A DNA stretch of 64,000 nt from Rhizobium sp. 16-449-1b (GTDB lineage Bacteria > Pseudomonadota > Alphaproteobacteria > Rhizobiales > Rhizobiaceae): the NCBI RefSeq assembly GCF_017741935.1, contig NZ_JAGHMH010000029.1, positions 62,001 to 126,000 of the forward strand, given 5' to 3'. Position 1 is the first letter of the stretch, and each line of letters begins with the position of its first letter. This document shows, piece by piece, positions 25,373 to 36,409 of the stretch. A program made the position numbers and the translations under genes. Under the pieces are notes generated by a model. The model did not search any database and had not been told where the DNA came from. It worked only from the letters and a program-made list of their open reading frames with translations.

Positions 25373-25725
25373 TGAGTCTCCGCCGATTTCTTTACTCGCT
25401 TGCCGATTATCCAAGATGATTTCAACACAAATCAGAAAGCGAAATCAAGGGTTTCGCAGAGCCATACAGCGACCTTGACAATATGGCGGGCACTCTCAGT
25501 CCTACAATGCCCGCAACAGGGGCAGAGAGCAGCAAACTGCTGATGTCGAGCGTTATAGCAACGATAGCGGCCAACTCGTCCCAACGGGCATGGCGAGCGT
25601 GTAGACGACGTTTGGCCGATCTGCCCAGCCAACGTGTATTTGTCACGCGTAACCTTGCGAAAATACCATCAGAGGTTAATCTGCATCGGGAATTCGAGTC
25701 ACACGATTGAGCGGGGAGCGAAATC
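25373..25725. other. Intergenic stretch
   Basis: No gene or clear element seen in these 353 bases. Confidence 0.35.
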
Positions 25726-25851
25726 ATGGAGCATCAGAAGAGCGACTACTTTGTCGCAGACGAGCCAATCGAGTTCCTGTTGCTCGCCGCCGCATTATCG
25801 GGCGTGACCATTTTCGCGGGCGCCGCAATGATCATTGCCGCGCTCTTTTGA
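25726..25851 (+). CDS. Forty-one-residue single-span membrane peptide
   Basis: ATG at 25726 follows GGGAG at a good distance. The acidic N-terminus (MEHQKSDYFVADEPIEF) leads into a hydrophobic span LLLAAALSGVTIFAGAAMII. Both the ribosome site and the amphipathic-to-hydrophobic layout support a real small gene. Function unknown. Confidence 0.55.
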   Translation: MEHQKSDYFVADEPIEFLLLAAALSGVTIFAGAAMIIAALF

Positions 25852-25961
25852 GGTGCTGCGCACGATCTGTCCTGCGGTCATCGGTTCGCGTGTCGGTACT
25901 GCATTTTTCCAACACCGATCGCGGACATCACTCTGAGCCGTTGGAGGCGCCCGCGACAAGT

Positions 25962-26449
25962 TCAGCCGACTGTCATCCAACGTAGAACATTTGTCCGGAA
26001 ATAGAAGTGCTGGACAAGCGCCCCAACGACGCCGCAATGACGGCCCACAGCACAACCTTCATGATATCGGCGTGGATCGAGCCGGCTGCATCGATTCCAA
26101 AGTAATATGCGGCAATCCCTGAAATCGGCATGAGGAAGATCAGTGCATAAAGCAGTAGGTGAGCCACCCTGGCTGCCAGTTGCAGTAGCGCTGGCTGACC
26201 GGCAGGCTCAGCCGGAACGCCAGTCCGCCATCGCATTGCGAGGCGTAGGATCGCAAGCAACAGGATGGCAATCCCGACATATGCATGAATGTTGGCGCTG
26301 GAGACATCGGCAGCCGTTGGTGTCTGGCCGTGTCGGATCAAGCGGTGCCAGGCGTTCATCCCATCCGGAAACAAAAGGTTGAAGAACACCAGAAGAGCAA
26401 CCGCCCAGTGAAGGAAGCGTTGAACGATCGAATAGGAGTGCGGCTTCAT
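25962..26449 (-). pseudogene. Cytochrome b561, frameshifted near the C-terminus
   Basis: A four-helix di-haem cytochrome b561 in outline: IVQRFLHWAVAL, IHAYVGIAILLL, RVAHLLLYALIFLMPISG and a helix starting IHADIMKVVLWAVIAA. The open frame then ends SLGRLSSTSISGQMFYVG at 25973, but the +1 frame from the same place reads VGALVQHFYFRTNVLRWMT and stops at 25962, which is the normal family ending and contains the missing His of helix 4. One base seems to be lost near 26029. As sequenced, the protein lacks that haem ligand. Start 26449 (MKPHSYS) fits the family. Confidence 0.65.
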
Positions 26450-26559
26450 GAAAAGGTTCCACTTGTTTGCATCGATCAGTTGCCGCAAGAGCTGACGCGC
26501 ACCTGAATTCCAACTTGCTCGAGGAATATTCTTTGCAGCAGGCTATGCCGTTTGCCTGG

Positions 26560-27093
26560 TCAGGTACCTTTGCGTTTCCCCTTCGGTTTGAAATCCACAA
26601 GCAGCGACTTCAGCTCCAACTCGCGCACACGCCGCGCCGCTTCATCCGGTTCGACCCAGGCAATCCGGCGCTGCCCCTTTTCCTTAAACTCGTCTTGCTG
26701 CACAGTGACCTCGATCTGGAACAGGTCGACGATTGTGGGAACAACGTCACCGTCATCGAGAAACTTGAGGTACGTGTAGCGACCGATAGCGGCTTTATGG
26801 ACTGCGCCTTTGACGCCGGCCTCTTCCCAGGCCTCTATCGCGGCCGCCTCGTGAGGCTTCTTCTTTTTCATTGGCCAGCCCTTTGGCACAATCCATCGAC
26901 CGGTGTCTCGCGACGAGATGACAAGCACCTCGATCTTCGATGTCTCCCCGACATAGCGAAAACAGACCGCACCGTACTGCTGCCGGAAGGCACCGGAGAA
27001 CAGCTTTTCTGGTTCGTCGGCGAGCTGCGCTAACAGGGAAGGGCGTTTCTTCGGAATGTCTGTGATCTTCTTCTTACCCGGCATATGGATCAT
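26560..27093 (-). CDS. Nudix hydrolase
   Basis: The 177-residue product has a Nudix box at about 72-94, GWPMKKKKPHEAAAIEAWEE followed by AGV. The catalytic WEEAGV part is intact while the usual Arg of the REUXEE core is Ile, as read here. The pattern resembles alphaproteobacterial DipZ/MutT-like enzymes that act on polyphosphorylated nucleotides. The tail is Lys/Arg-rich. Two in-frame ATGs (27093, 27084) are close. Confidence 0.8.
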   Translation of the reverse strand: MIHMPGKKKITDIPKKRPSLLAQLADEPEKLFSGAFRQQYGAVCFRYVGETSKIEVLVISSRDTGRWIVPKGWPMKKKKPHEAAAIEAWEEAGVKGAVHKAAIGRYTYLKFLDDGDVVPTIVDLFQIEVTVQQDEFKEKGQRRIAWVEPDEAARRVRELELKSLLVDFKPKGKRKGT

Positions 27094-27363
27094 CCGTGAA
27101 CCACCAGATGGTAGCGGCCCATGAACGTGACAAATAGGGCAGACCGTCGGTCTGACAGGCACAACCGACGGAATCCACATGATTGATTGCAATCCTGATC
27201 GTACGGCGCGAAAGACTTCGTGCCGCTTACGCTGCGATTGTCCTGCTGGCCCGTATGTTACGAGACCCGCCATAGTCGCTTCTAGCGCATCGCGACGTGA
27301 CTGCCGTCAATCCAACCGATCATTGGCCTCGCTGATGTTCACGGAGCCGTTTGCTCCTGGCGC

Positions 27364-27731
27364 CTATGCTCTGCGATAGATGAGGTCCGGCGCGACGATC
27401 CATTCGCCTTGCCGCAATGCCGTCACATCAAGACGACCGCGCGGGTCACGTCTTGCAACGCCGGCGAAATGGTATCGCCGACCACGGCGATCTATAACGG
27501 ATTCAGGAACGGTGCGGTCGCCAAGTCTGGCAACAATCGGTCCGCTGCGATCAGCAACGTCGAGCACGAAATACTCGTGCGGAATGCTTCTGCTGACCAT
27601 CAGGATTGAGCCTCGGCGTCGCTTTGAAGCGCTCGAGTAGCGGCGTGGTTTGCGGGGATCTGGCTTGTCGTCTTCTTCATGATCGGTCGTTTCTTTTTGA
27701 TTTCGACGACAAAGGGTTTGCGTGGGGGCAT
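27364..27731 (-). CDS. Small basic conserved protein, probably frameshifted near the N-terminus
   Basis: The stretch from 27600 to 27364 encodes a convincing domain (IPHEYFVLDVADRSGPIVAR, RRGRRYHFAGVARRDPRGR, EWIVAPDLIYRR). The same frame extends upstream as DDKPDPRKPRRYSSASKRRR with no start, while another frame gives MPPRKPFVVEIKKKRPIMKK from ATG at 27731 and stops soon after. Joined by a short indel near 27680 they would form one protein of about 120 residues. As sequenced, ATG at 27600 is the only start for the main domain. Function unknown. Confidence 0.5.
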
Positions 27732-27752
27732 TGTTGAGCTTTCTGGGAGTTA

Positions 27753-28520
27753 TTATGTGAAAACGCAGTCGACCTGACCGAGAGGACCAAAGTCCGCTGC
27801 GACGTGCTGTCCGGCCAGAACCTGCAGGATGGTGGTGCATGAGCCCGTCGTGACGACGTCGTTTGGCTCCAGTTGACGCCCTTTCGCGACAAGTTGGCGC
27901 GCGATCCAGACAACTGCATTGACTGGATCGTCCATAATTGATGAAGCCTTGCCAGAGACGACGGTCTCCTTGAACAGGAAAGTTGTCACCCCGATGGAGG
28001 CGAGCTCCGCAAGGGATGCTGCCGGCACGTGATTGCCGCACAACGTGGCAACATGAAGTCCGAAGTCGGCGATCGCGGCATTGTTGCCTGCAAATGTCTT
28101 GCGTGTTCGTCGCCCCAACAGGCCTATTGCCGGGCGGCAGGCGAGAATAGCCTCACGTGCGCTGTCGAGATCAATGCGTTCGCCCGCGTCGGGGTAGGGC
28201 CGAAGCATGGTGAAGACAAATTCGCATTGCGCACCAATCGTGCCGGGAGGTAGTCGAAACTCCTTGGTGTCGTGGAGAAAGCTCGAGGCTGGGATTTCCG
28301 AGAAAATAGGTGATGTCAGGCCGAGGGCCCTTTGCGCCCCTTCAGTCGAGCCAACAACCGCATAGCCTTTTCTCTCGAACCCCAGAGCATTCTGCGTGGC
28401 GGCCTGGATGTCGTAGGCCTCGCTTTCCGACGCAATCAACTGCAGCGGCAGATCGCAAAGCTCGTCGTGGCGACGGCTTCGTGCAAGAATGTCGGCGGTT
28501 TCGTCCTTCAGCTCGAAATA
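27753..28520 (-). CDS. 2-keto-4-pentenoate hydratase/decarboxylase-family protein
   Basis: A 255-residue member of the fumarylacetoacetase-like hydratase group: EAYDIQAATQNALGFERKGY, then EIPASSFLHDT, GAQCEFVFTM (the metal-binding E-x-E pattern is partly changed), MDDPVNAVVWIARQL and VVTTGSCTT near the end. Relatives hydrate 2-hydroxypenta-2,4-dienoates in aromatic degradation. ATG at 28520 fits GGAG spacing. No meta-cleavage genes are nearby, so the substrate is unclear. Confidence 0.75.
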   Translation of the reverse strand, partial: YFELKDETADILARSRRHDELCDLPLQLIASESEAYDIQAATQNALGFERKGYAVVGSTEGAQRALGLTSPIFSEIPASSFLHDTKEFRLPPGTIGAQCEFVFTMLRPYPDAGERIDLDSAREAILACRPAIGLLGRRTRKTFAGNNAAIADFGLHVATLCGNHVPAASLAELASIGVTTFLFKETVVSGKASSIMDDPVNAVVWIARQLVAKGRQLEPNDVVTTGSCTTILQVLAGQHVAADFGPLGQVDCVFT

Positions 28521-28647
28521 CATCTTCATCTCCAGTTCGATGTTTCGACATGGGAAAAGATGGGCTTGAGCGCATAAGTGATCCATTCGCGGCGCCTCGC
28601 GAAGGTATCAAAATGTCATAGGACCCGCTTGATCAGGAGTCGATGAG

Positions 28648-28746
28648 ATGAGTACGCTTGTGGTGCGAAGCGCAAAACCACAATGGGACAAGAACGCTAG
28701 ATGCGAATGGCCGGACCTTAGATTCAGTGCCATTCAAAGCGATTAG
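28648..28746 (+). CDS. Possible 32-residue peptide
   Basis: AGGAG lies about 9 bases before an ATG that opens a 32-codon frame (MSTLVVRSAKPQWDKNARCE). Composition is plausible but there is no other support. Confidence 0.25.
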   Translation: MSTLVVRSAKPQWDKNARCEWPDLRFSAIQSD

Positions 28747-28793
28747 CCTGTTCCTGCTGACCACGCCTGCTTGCCGAAGCCTTGGCGTGAGGA

Positions 28794-29216
28794 TCAATCG
28801 AGTCGGCTAATTCGGCGACCAGATTTCCTAGAAGCCTCACCGAACGACGCAGCAATCTTCATCATGAACGCCTTGCTGAACCGGCCAAGAACGTTTTCAT
28901 CGGGCTCGATATACCACGACCGCTCGGCAATATCGTAATTGTACTCGTCGACCAGAATCCAAGAGCGCTTCAGGTCGCTCAAGCCGGCGCAGCGTGCTTC
29001 CGTATCGGGAACTTCAATGGCGCCACGATCCGACTGCTGCGGCTGCGTCGTAACCGCAAGAAGAGCAAGGTGCGGGAGGCCGTCCTTGGCGTTGCGGACC
29101 GAGATCACGACGCAGGCCGGGCGCGACTTGCGTCCCTCTGTCTCTCCGCGGTCGTTCTGCCAAGCCCAGAGATAGGGATAGGCGATGAATTGTCCGGGAA
29201 GGAATTCACGGCTCAT
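28794..29216 (-). CDS. PemK/MazF-like toxin of a type II toxin-antitoxin pair
   Basis: A 140-residue protein with the SH3-barrel-like pattern of PemK-type growth inhibitors in rhizobia: PGQFIAYPYLWAWQNDRGE, SRPACVVISVR, LALLAVTTQP and a conserved SWILVDEYNYD segment. The predicted activity is mRNA cleavage. ATG at 29216 lies inside the end of the antitoxin gene (11-base overlap), the usual translational coupling. Confidence 0.7.
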   Translation of the reverse strand: MSREFLPGQFIAYPYLWAWQNDRGETEGRKSRPACVVISVRNAKDGLPHLALLAVTTQPQQSDRGAIEVPDTEARCAGLSDLKRSWILVDEYNYDIAERSWYIEPDENVLGRFSKAFMMKIAASFGEASRKSGRRISRLD

Positions 29217-29466
29217 CGCCATAACCTTCGCCGCGCGCCAGACGATCGATTTCCGCCTCAAACAGATCTGTATGTTCTGCGGGCATTTCCGCCGCACGAT
29301 GTACTTTGCGAGTATCGCCGCCGGTGCGCAGACGCTCGTAATGATCGTAGCTCATTAGGACAAAGCGCGGCTTCCTATGCTTGGTCAGGACGACCGGCTC
29401 CCGGCTGGCAGCATCTGTGACATCACCGACCTGTCTATTGAGGTCACCCGTCGTGAACTGGCGCAT
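29206..29466 (-). CDS. Phd/YefM-family antitoxin
   Basis: Eighty-six residues: MRQFTTGDLNRQVGDVTDAA, then REPVVLTKHRKPRFVLMSYDHYERL, the standard Phd/YefM fold, followed by a Glu-rich C-terminal toxin-binding tail. GGAG lies 8 bases before ATG. It should neutralise the downstream PemK-like toxin and repress the operon. Confidence 0.85.
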   Translation of the reverse strand: MRQFTTGDLNRQVGDVTDAASREPVVLTKHRKPRFVLMSYDHYERLRTGGDTRKVHRAAEMPAEHTDLFEAEIDRLARGEGYGDEP

Positions 29467-29632
29467 GAAACGAACTCCGATTGAAGTTTCCAGAATATCC
29501 AGATTTTCTACCTTTGCGATAAAAGGTTGTTCGTCGCGGGTTTGCTATCGTGATGCATGTCAGCGACGGCGTGATCAGAAGCGAAACAAGCAATCAGGAG
29601 AGCAACCGGCGTGCATGCGTTTAGCCTGCTAG

Positions 29633-30148
29633 TTAGCGTGCGTCGAACACAGTCGCCCACTCGGGGGCCCACGGACCATCAAGGTATCTCCATAGATCAA
29701 GCCCTGTGATGTTGATGCCGTGCATCTCGAAACCCGCCGAAAGCTCACGATATAGCTTGTCCGCCTGCGCCGGTGCTACCTTGTTTTGTATGGTAATGTG
29801 AGGTTGCCAAGTCCGCATGTCCTGAGAGCCCAGCCAGTTGATAAAGACTTTCCGCAGCTCATCTCTGATCAAAATCAGCTCTGGGCTTTCGATACTGAAA
29901 GCAATTCCCATTCCGAGGTGGCGAACGCCCGTGACTTTCGCTGTAAATGGGCCTCGGTGGACCGCAACAGACTGAAGACTTCCAGTGATGCGCTCAACAT
30001 ATTCACCCGGCAACCGGTGAAACATTGTCAGATGCGCGCGGAGAAAATTTCGCTCTGCCGGGAAATGCGTTTTGCGGAGAAGATCGAATGGCTGGAGATC
30101 GTCCTCGGCAACGCGAGCGGTGAGGATTAGAGGCTTATTCGTCTTCAA
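29633..30148 (-). CDS. 2'-5' RNA ligase/LigT-family protein
   Basis: A 171-residue member of the 2H phosphoesterase superfamily: the two signature motifs H-L-T in RAHLTMFHRL and H-I-T in QPHITIQNKV are present and about 95 residues apart. TTG at 30148 is chosen because GGAG precedes it and the protein then starts KTNKPLILTARV, the first strand of the fold; no ATG is suitably placed. Confidence 0.75.
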   Translation of the reverse strand: MKTNKPLILTARVAEDDLQPFDLLRKTHFPAERNFLRAHLTMFHRLPGEYVERITGSLQSVAVHRGPFTAKVTGVRHLGMGIAFSIESPELILIRDELRKVFINWLGSQDMRTWQPHITIQNKVAPAQADKLYRELSAGFEMHGINITGLDLWRYLDGPWAPEWATVFDAR

Positions 30149-30263
30149 ACCGGCGCTCCGCTCCTCATCCCTCGAATGGCTCTGCGATCCTATCGGAGAA
30201 TCTACCAAGCGCGAACATCCCGTTGTTTGCGTTTGCCCAGAACCGTCCAATCTCAACCTCGGC

Positions 30264-30869
30264 TTAGCGCCATGGCTTCGTGGCCTCCAACCATTGTCGG
30301 GTGCGGGCCACAGGATCGGCATTGCGGGTGATGTCGGTGACAACCGCTGCCGCTGCCGCTCCTTCCTTTAAAACCGTCGGCGCTCGCTCGGCCGTAATGC
30401 CGCCGATGGCCACAAGCGGCATGGAGCCTATCCGCCGTTTCCAGTCGGCGACCCGTGCAATGCCTTGCGGATTCCACTTCATCCGTTTCAGGATTGTCGG
30501 CCAGACGGGTCCGAGCGCGACGTAGTCCGGCCGGGCAGCGAGCGCGGTCTGCAGTTCGGTCTCGTCGTGGGTAGAGAGGCCGAGCTTGACGCCGGCGGCG
30601 CGGATGGCGGCGAGGTCAGCGGTCTCCAGATCCTCCTGGCCGAGATGGACGAAATCGCAGCCTTCCTCGATCGCCAGCTGCCAGTAATCGTTGACGATCA
30701 GCTGGCAGTGGTGCTGGGCGCAGATCGCCCGTGCATGGCGGATCTCCTGGCGCAGATCGGCCTCGGAGCGATCCTTGACGCGCAGCTGCACCAGCTTGAC
30801 GCCAACAGGGACCAGGCAGGCGATCCAGTCGGCGCTGTCGACGATGAGGTAGAACGGGTCGAGCTTCAT
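30264..30869 (-). CDS. thiE: Thiamine phosphate synthase
   Basis: A 201-residue TIM-barrel protein of the ThiE family, joining the thiazole and pyrimidine units to give thiamine phosphate. VKLVQLRVKD (substrate-binding R-x-K-D), D-F-V-H-L-G-Q-E-D-L, GPVWPT and VAIGGI are visible. The start overlaps the thiG stop by 4 bases (ATGA). Last gene of the thi operon. Confidence 0.9.
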   Translation of the reverse strand: MKLDPFYLIVDSADWIACLVPVGVKLVQLRVKDRSEADLRQEIRHARAICAQHHCQLIVNDYWQLAIEEGCDFVHLGQEDLETADLAAIRAAGVKLGLSTHDETELQTALAARPDYVALGPVWPTILKRMKWNPQGIARVADWKRRIGSMPLVAIGGITAERAPTVLKEGAAAAAVVTDITRNADPVARTRQWLEATKPWR

Positions 30870-31639
30870 CCGAACACCGCCTGACCGATGACAGGCGTCG
30901 ACGGCACGGCCATGTCGCGCGGCTCCAGCATGCCCGCCTCGAAGGCCTGTCGGCCGGCTTCGATGGCGCCCGCGAAGGCCGCAGCCATCAGGACTGGATC
31001 ACCGGCGCCGGCCACCGCGGTGTTGAGCAGAACGGCGTCGAATCCTAATTCCATGACAGCAGTCGTGTGCGAGGGACGGCCGATGCCGGCATCGACGATC
31101 AGGGGAACATCGGGGAAATGGGCGCGCATGGAGCGTAGCGCCGTGGGGTTGAGCGGACCGGTGGCGCTGCCGATCGGTGCGCACCAGGGCATCAGCACCT
31201 TGCAGCCGGCTTCCAGCAATCGCTCGGCGACGACGAGGTCGTCGGTCGTGTAGGGAAAGACCTGGAAGCCTTCGCCGACGAGAATGCGGGCTGCCTCGAC
31301 GAGGCCGAAGACGTCGGGCTGCAGCGTGTCGTGGTTGCCGATCACTTCGAGCTTGATCCAGTCGGTGGCGAACAGCTCGCGCGCCATCTTCGCGGTCAGC
31401 ACCGCCTCGGACACGCCGTGGCAGCCGGCGGTGTTGGGCAGCACCTTGACGCCGAGCGAGCGGATCGTCTCGAAGAAGGCGCCGCCATTGCGCCCGCCGG
31501 CGGTTTCGCGGCGAAGCGACACGGTGACGATCTCGGTGCCGGAGCGGCTGACGGCATCGGCCATGATTGATGGCGAGGGGTAGCGCGCGGTGCCGAGCAG
31601 CAGGCGCGAGCGCAGCGGCGTTCCATAGAGTTCAAGCAT
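30866..31639 (-). CDS. thiG: Thiazole synthase
   Basis: The 257-residue enzyme forms thiazole phosphate from deoxyxylulose phosphate, dehydroglycine and ThiS-thiocarboxylate. Family signatures: LLLGTARYPS, VLPNTAGCHGVSEAV, WIKLEVIGN (Schiff-base Lys) and VDAGIGRPS. It starts 3 bases after the thiS stop. Confidence 0.95.
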   Translation of the reverse strand: MLELYGTPLRSRLLLGTARYPSPSIMADAVSRSGTEIVTVSLRRETAGGRNGGAFFETIRSLGVKVLPNTAGCHGVSEAVLTAKMARELFATDWIKLEVIGNHDTLQPDVFGLVEAARILVGEGFQVFPYTTDDLVVAERLLEAGCKVLMPWCAPIGSATGPLNPTALRSMRAHFPDVPLIVDAGIGRPSHTTAVMELGFDAVLLNTAVAGAGDPVLMAAAFAGAIEAGRQAFEAGMLEPRDMAVPSTPVIGQAVFG

Positions 31640-31642
31640 CGG

Positions 31643-31840
31643 TCAGCCTCCCTGCATCGGCGACAGGATCTCGATCCGGTCGTCGTTGTTCAGCGAGTGG
31701 GCCGGCCGGTCCTCGCGGTGGACGAGTTCGCCGTTGACGGCGGTCGCCAGCCAGTCGCCTTCGTAATCCATCAGCGCCAGCAGCTCCTCGAGCGTGGCGA
31801 CGGCGATCTCCTTGGCTTCGCCGTTGACGATCAGTTTCAT
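31643..31840 (-). CDS. thiS: Sulfur carrier protein ThiS
   Basis: A 65-residue ubiquitin-like carrier starting MKLIVNGEAKEI and ending in the obligatory Gly-Gly (SPMQGG), the site of thiocarboxylation. Its ATG overlaps the thiO stop (ATGA). Confidence 0.95.
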   Translation of the reverse strand: MKLIVNGEAKEIAVATLEELLALMDYEGDWLATAVNGELVHREDRPAHSLNNDDRIEILSPMQGG

Positions 31841-32811
31841 GATGCGTGTCCTCCTGCGGTATCGGTGTTGAAGACAAGGTCGGACGCCCGCGTCGCCAAG
31901 GCGGGCGCGAGCAGAAAGCCGTGGCGGTAAAGGCCATTCAGCGAGATCAGATTTCCGTGCTGCTCGACGCGGGGGAAATTGTCGGGAAAGGCGGGGCGGA
32001 TGCCGGCGCCGGTTTCCACCACGGTCGCATCGGCGAAGGCCGGGTGCAGCGCGTAGGCGGCGTTCAACAGCTCCATCAGCGAGCGAGCGGTGATTGGGCC
32101 TGCGAATTCCGTCTCGATCATCGTCGCGCCGACCATGAACAGGCCGTTTCCACGCGGCACGATATAGACGGGGATGCGGGGATGCAGCAGCCGCACCGGG
32201 CGGTCGAGAGTTATCTCGTCGGTCCTGAGGTAGAGCATCTCGCCACGGACGCCGCGCAGCGAGGCGGTCTCGTTGATGCGCGCCGCGCCGGCGCAATCAA
32301 CGATATGGTCGAAGTCCTGCTTTTCGAGGAGCGTTTCGATGAAGACGGCACCGTGCGCGATCAGCTTTTGGCGCAAGGCAGGCAGCGCCCGGCGCGGATC
32401 GAGATGGGCTTCGCGCGAGAAGAACAGCGCTTGCCGGAAGCGACCGGCCAAGGAGGGCTCGAGCGCCGCGATCCGCTCTTCGTCCAGCCATTCATATCCC
32501 GTGGTACGGCCGGCGAAGCGCTTCAGCTCCGCCTGGTCGCGGGCGGGAGCCAGCACCAATGTGCCGTTCCGTTTGACCTCGCCGGGCAGCATCGCTTCCC
32601 AACGGTCGGGCGCTTCCTGCCCCTCGCGCAGCACGGCCTCGTCGGCGCTCTCGCGCTCGCACCAGGGCGCCAGCATGCCGCCGGCGAGCCATGACGCGGC
32701 CGCCGAAAAGCAGGGGTGCGGATCGAAGACCGTGACTTCGGCGCCGCGCGCTGCGAGCGCATGTGCGACCGTGAGGCCGGCAACGCCGCCCCCCTTGACG
32801 AGGACGCGCAT
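31837..32811 (-). CDS. thiO: Glycine oxidase ThiO
   Basis: A 324-residue FAD-dependent oxidase that makes the dehydroglycine used by ThiG. N-terminal Rossmann motif KGGGVAGLTVAHAL, a catalytic-domain middle and the C-terminal GIRPAFPDN...LNGLYRHGFLLAP typical of ThiO. It starts one base after the thiC stop. Confidence 0.92.
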   Translation of the reverse strand: MRVLVKGGGVAGLTVAHALAARGAEVTVFDPHPCFSAAASWLAGGMLAPWCERESADEAVLREGQEAPDRWEAMLPGEVKRNGTLVLAPARDQAELKRFAGRTTGYEWLDEERIAALEPSLAGRFRQALFFSREAHLDPRRALPALRQKLIAHGAVFIETLLEKQDFDHIVDCAGAARINETASLRGVRGEMLYLRTDEITLDRPVRLLHPRIPVYIVPRGNGLFMVGATMIETEFAGPITARSLMELLNAAYALHPAFADATVVETGAGIRPAFPDNFPRVEQHGNLISLNGLYRHGFLLAPALATRASDLVFNTDTAGGHAS

Positions 32812-32812
32812 C

Positions 32813-34639
<1,827 letters not shown>

Positions 34640-34744
34640 GGTTGAGGCTCCAAGTTTTCGATTGGAGACCCAGTCCTCAGCCGGAATGATGAAAAGTCGC
34701 CGGCACGGAGTCCACACGGGAATCCCGGCCTTCGAGCGCTTGCA

Positions 34745-34838
34745 CCGTCCCTACGCCAGTATGAACTGGATCAGGTTCAACGGGTCACTGCGCGCGATAG
34801 CAGAATCTCAGCCCCTTGACGGGACACCCCTGGTGAAT
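34745..34838 (-). ncRNA. TPP riboswitch (THI element)
   Basis: On the minus strand the conserved cores occur in order: AGGGGTG...GGGGCTGAGA, then GACCCGTTGAACCTGATC, CAGTT...ACTGGCGTAGGGA. It lies about 105 bases before thiC and should shut the operon down when thiamine pyrophosphate is plentiful. Confidence 0.95.
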
Positions 34839-34862
34839 GCGCAAAGGGTATTGCGGCCTTGC

Positions 34863-35304
34863 GGTCTGCGTCAAGCAGAAACATTTGATAGGCGCGTGTG
34901 AGCAGCGACCCCACGATGCTGTTAGTCACCCTCAGCTTGCGAGGCCGAAGCCGCCAAAGGCAAAACGCTGCGACACTGAAATCTCATAGGAAACCGAGTT
35001 GCTCAGCAACTAGCCTGTATCCGCATTTGGCCCGATGCTGCCGTGGCGGCTTTCGGGCGCAAAGGGTCGACTGTCGCTGTCGGGGTTATATCGGTGATTA
35101 CGTCCCGGCCGAACATCTTCTAGGCAGGACCGACCGCCAAGGCCGCGGCAAGGCGTGGATTGCGGCGCGGGTCGGCAATGGCCAAAACATCACAGCAACG
35201 CATTCCAGGCGCCGGAGAGAGCCCTGAGAGGAATTCCATCGGTTAAGGCTTGCGGCCGATCCATCATCGAGTCGTTTTCTAGCAACCATGATTGGAGAAG
35301 TCTG
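34863..35304. other. Intergenic stretch upstream of the riboswitch and the 35305 gene
   Basis: Presumably holds the thiC promoter. No gene or clear element seen. Confidence 0.3.
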
Positions 35305-35781
35305 ATGGACGTTTCAGAGTTCTACCGGAACGCAGAAGACATCGTGCTGGGAGTGTTCAACCAACAGGGCGGGTGGGCATCAATGGCGTTAGCACTCATG
35401 CCTGACGGAATATGGCAGATTGCCATTGGAGAGGGGATCGAAGATGATGATGTTCGAGCGGCCGCACGGCTTCGTCGAGTCCTGATAGAAAACAAAGCGC
35501 GAGCCTACGTGGTGGCCTACGCCACAATTAAGGCGTACCCCGAAACAGACCTAAACAATCGCCGTGTGCTGGGGCCTGTGATGAACATCGCAGGCGATAG
35601 AGACGAGATGCAGGCGTCCCCGGATCAGATGCTCTTCTTATTCATGTCGGACAATTTCGGCCGGGGCCACGTCCACACCTACTCGATCATAGGACGCGGG
35701 AAGAAGATTGGGCCACGACAAAGGTGGCTCGAAGAGGCGGACTCCCCGTTCCACCGGCTTCTGGCTCATGGCCGCAATTGA
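35305..35781 (+). CDS. Conserved protein of unknown function
   Basis: A 158-residue soluble protein (VSEFYRNAEDIVLGVFNQQG, MFLFMSD, RGKKIGPRQRWLEE). GGAGAAG precedes ATG at 35305. Composition is clearly coding. No family recognised. Confidence 0.6.
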   Translation: MDVSEFYRNAEDIVLGVFNQQGGWASMALALMPDGIWQIAIGEGIEDDDVRAAARLRRVLIENKARAYVVAYATIKAYPETDLNNRRVLGPVMNIAGDRDEMQASPDQMLFLFMSDNFGRGHVHTYSIIGRGKKIGPRQRWLEEADSPFHRLLAHGRN

Positions 35782-36204
35782 TCCCAGGCGTCTTGTCACG
35801 CCAGCCAACGTAAATCCTGGCTCAGTCCTCCCGTATCGTCAGCTAACTTCAGTTCATTTAGCAGGGGGGTAGTCTTCAGCGCGCAACCGCTGCACCTTTG
35901 TGCAACACCCGCCATGGCGGCTCTTGGCGCTCTGCAGACGAGGCGCTCTCGTTTTAAATCGCAAGGTATTCAGAAAAGTTGCCGATCGCGGGCGCCGTAC
36001 TCCGGTGATCACGCGGCGGCCGCGCCTGGGCTTTAACCACTCCTGCGGAGGCGCGTGCGACGTTAGAAAGACTTTTGCGCTCGATCCATTCGGCGCCACC
36101 GGATCGATGATCATTGACATGTTAGTGCGAAAAAGATCAGCAAATACGCACCTTGGTCTGTCATCGCACCACCGAGAAGACTTGGTTGTTGCCATGGGGA
36201 TTTG
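35782..36204. other. Stretch without a recognisable gene
   Basis: No convincing frame or repeat in about 420 bases. Confidence 0.35.
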
Positions 36205-36206
36205 GT

Positions 36207-36318
36207 AGTCGGGGCAGGGATTCGAACCCCGCGTCACAGCTCGAAGGCTGGAAGCAACCTCAGTCTTGCTGAGGGTAAGGAGAGCACCGCGCTCCGATTA
36301 TGCTTACGCCCGACATAC
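36207..36318 (-). tRNA. tRNA-like sequence, possibly degenerate or unusual
   Basis: On the minus strand the 3' end has a T-arm (CGGGG, loop TTCGAAT, CCCTG), then CCCCGAC and a terminal ACCA. Upstream are a GTCGGG segment able to pair with CCCGAC and three short hairpins: GGAGC/GCTCTCC, CCTCA/TGAGG with a 7-base loop, and CAGC/GCTG. Total about 112 bases, long even for a class II tRNA, and the acceptor pairing is imperfect. It may be a tRNA remnant, such as an integration site, or an unusual tRNA. No isotype is assigned. Confidence 0.35.
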
Positions 36319-36409
36319 CCAAATAACTACAGATCTGTCGCTTTGTTCCCTGTCGTCAAACTACGAAATTTGCCGGTGCCCGATGGGCCTCTTCGCGCTT
36401 TGGCTGAAG

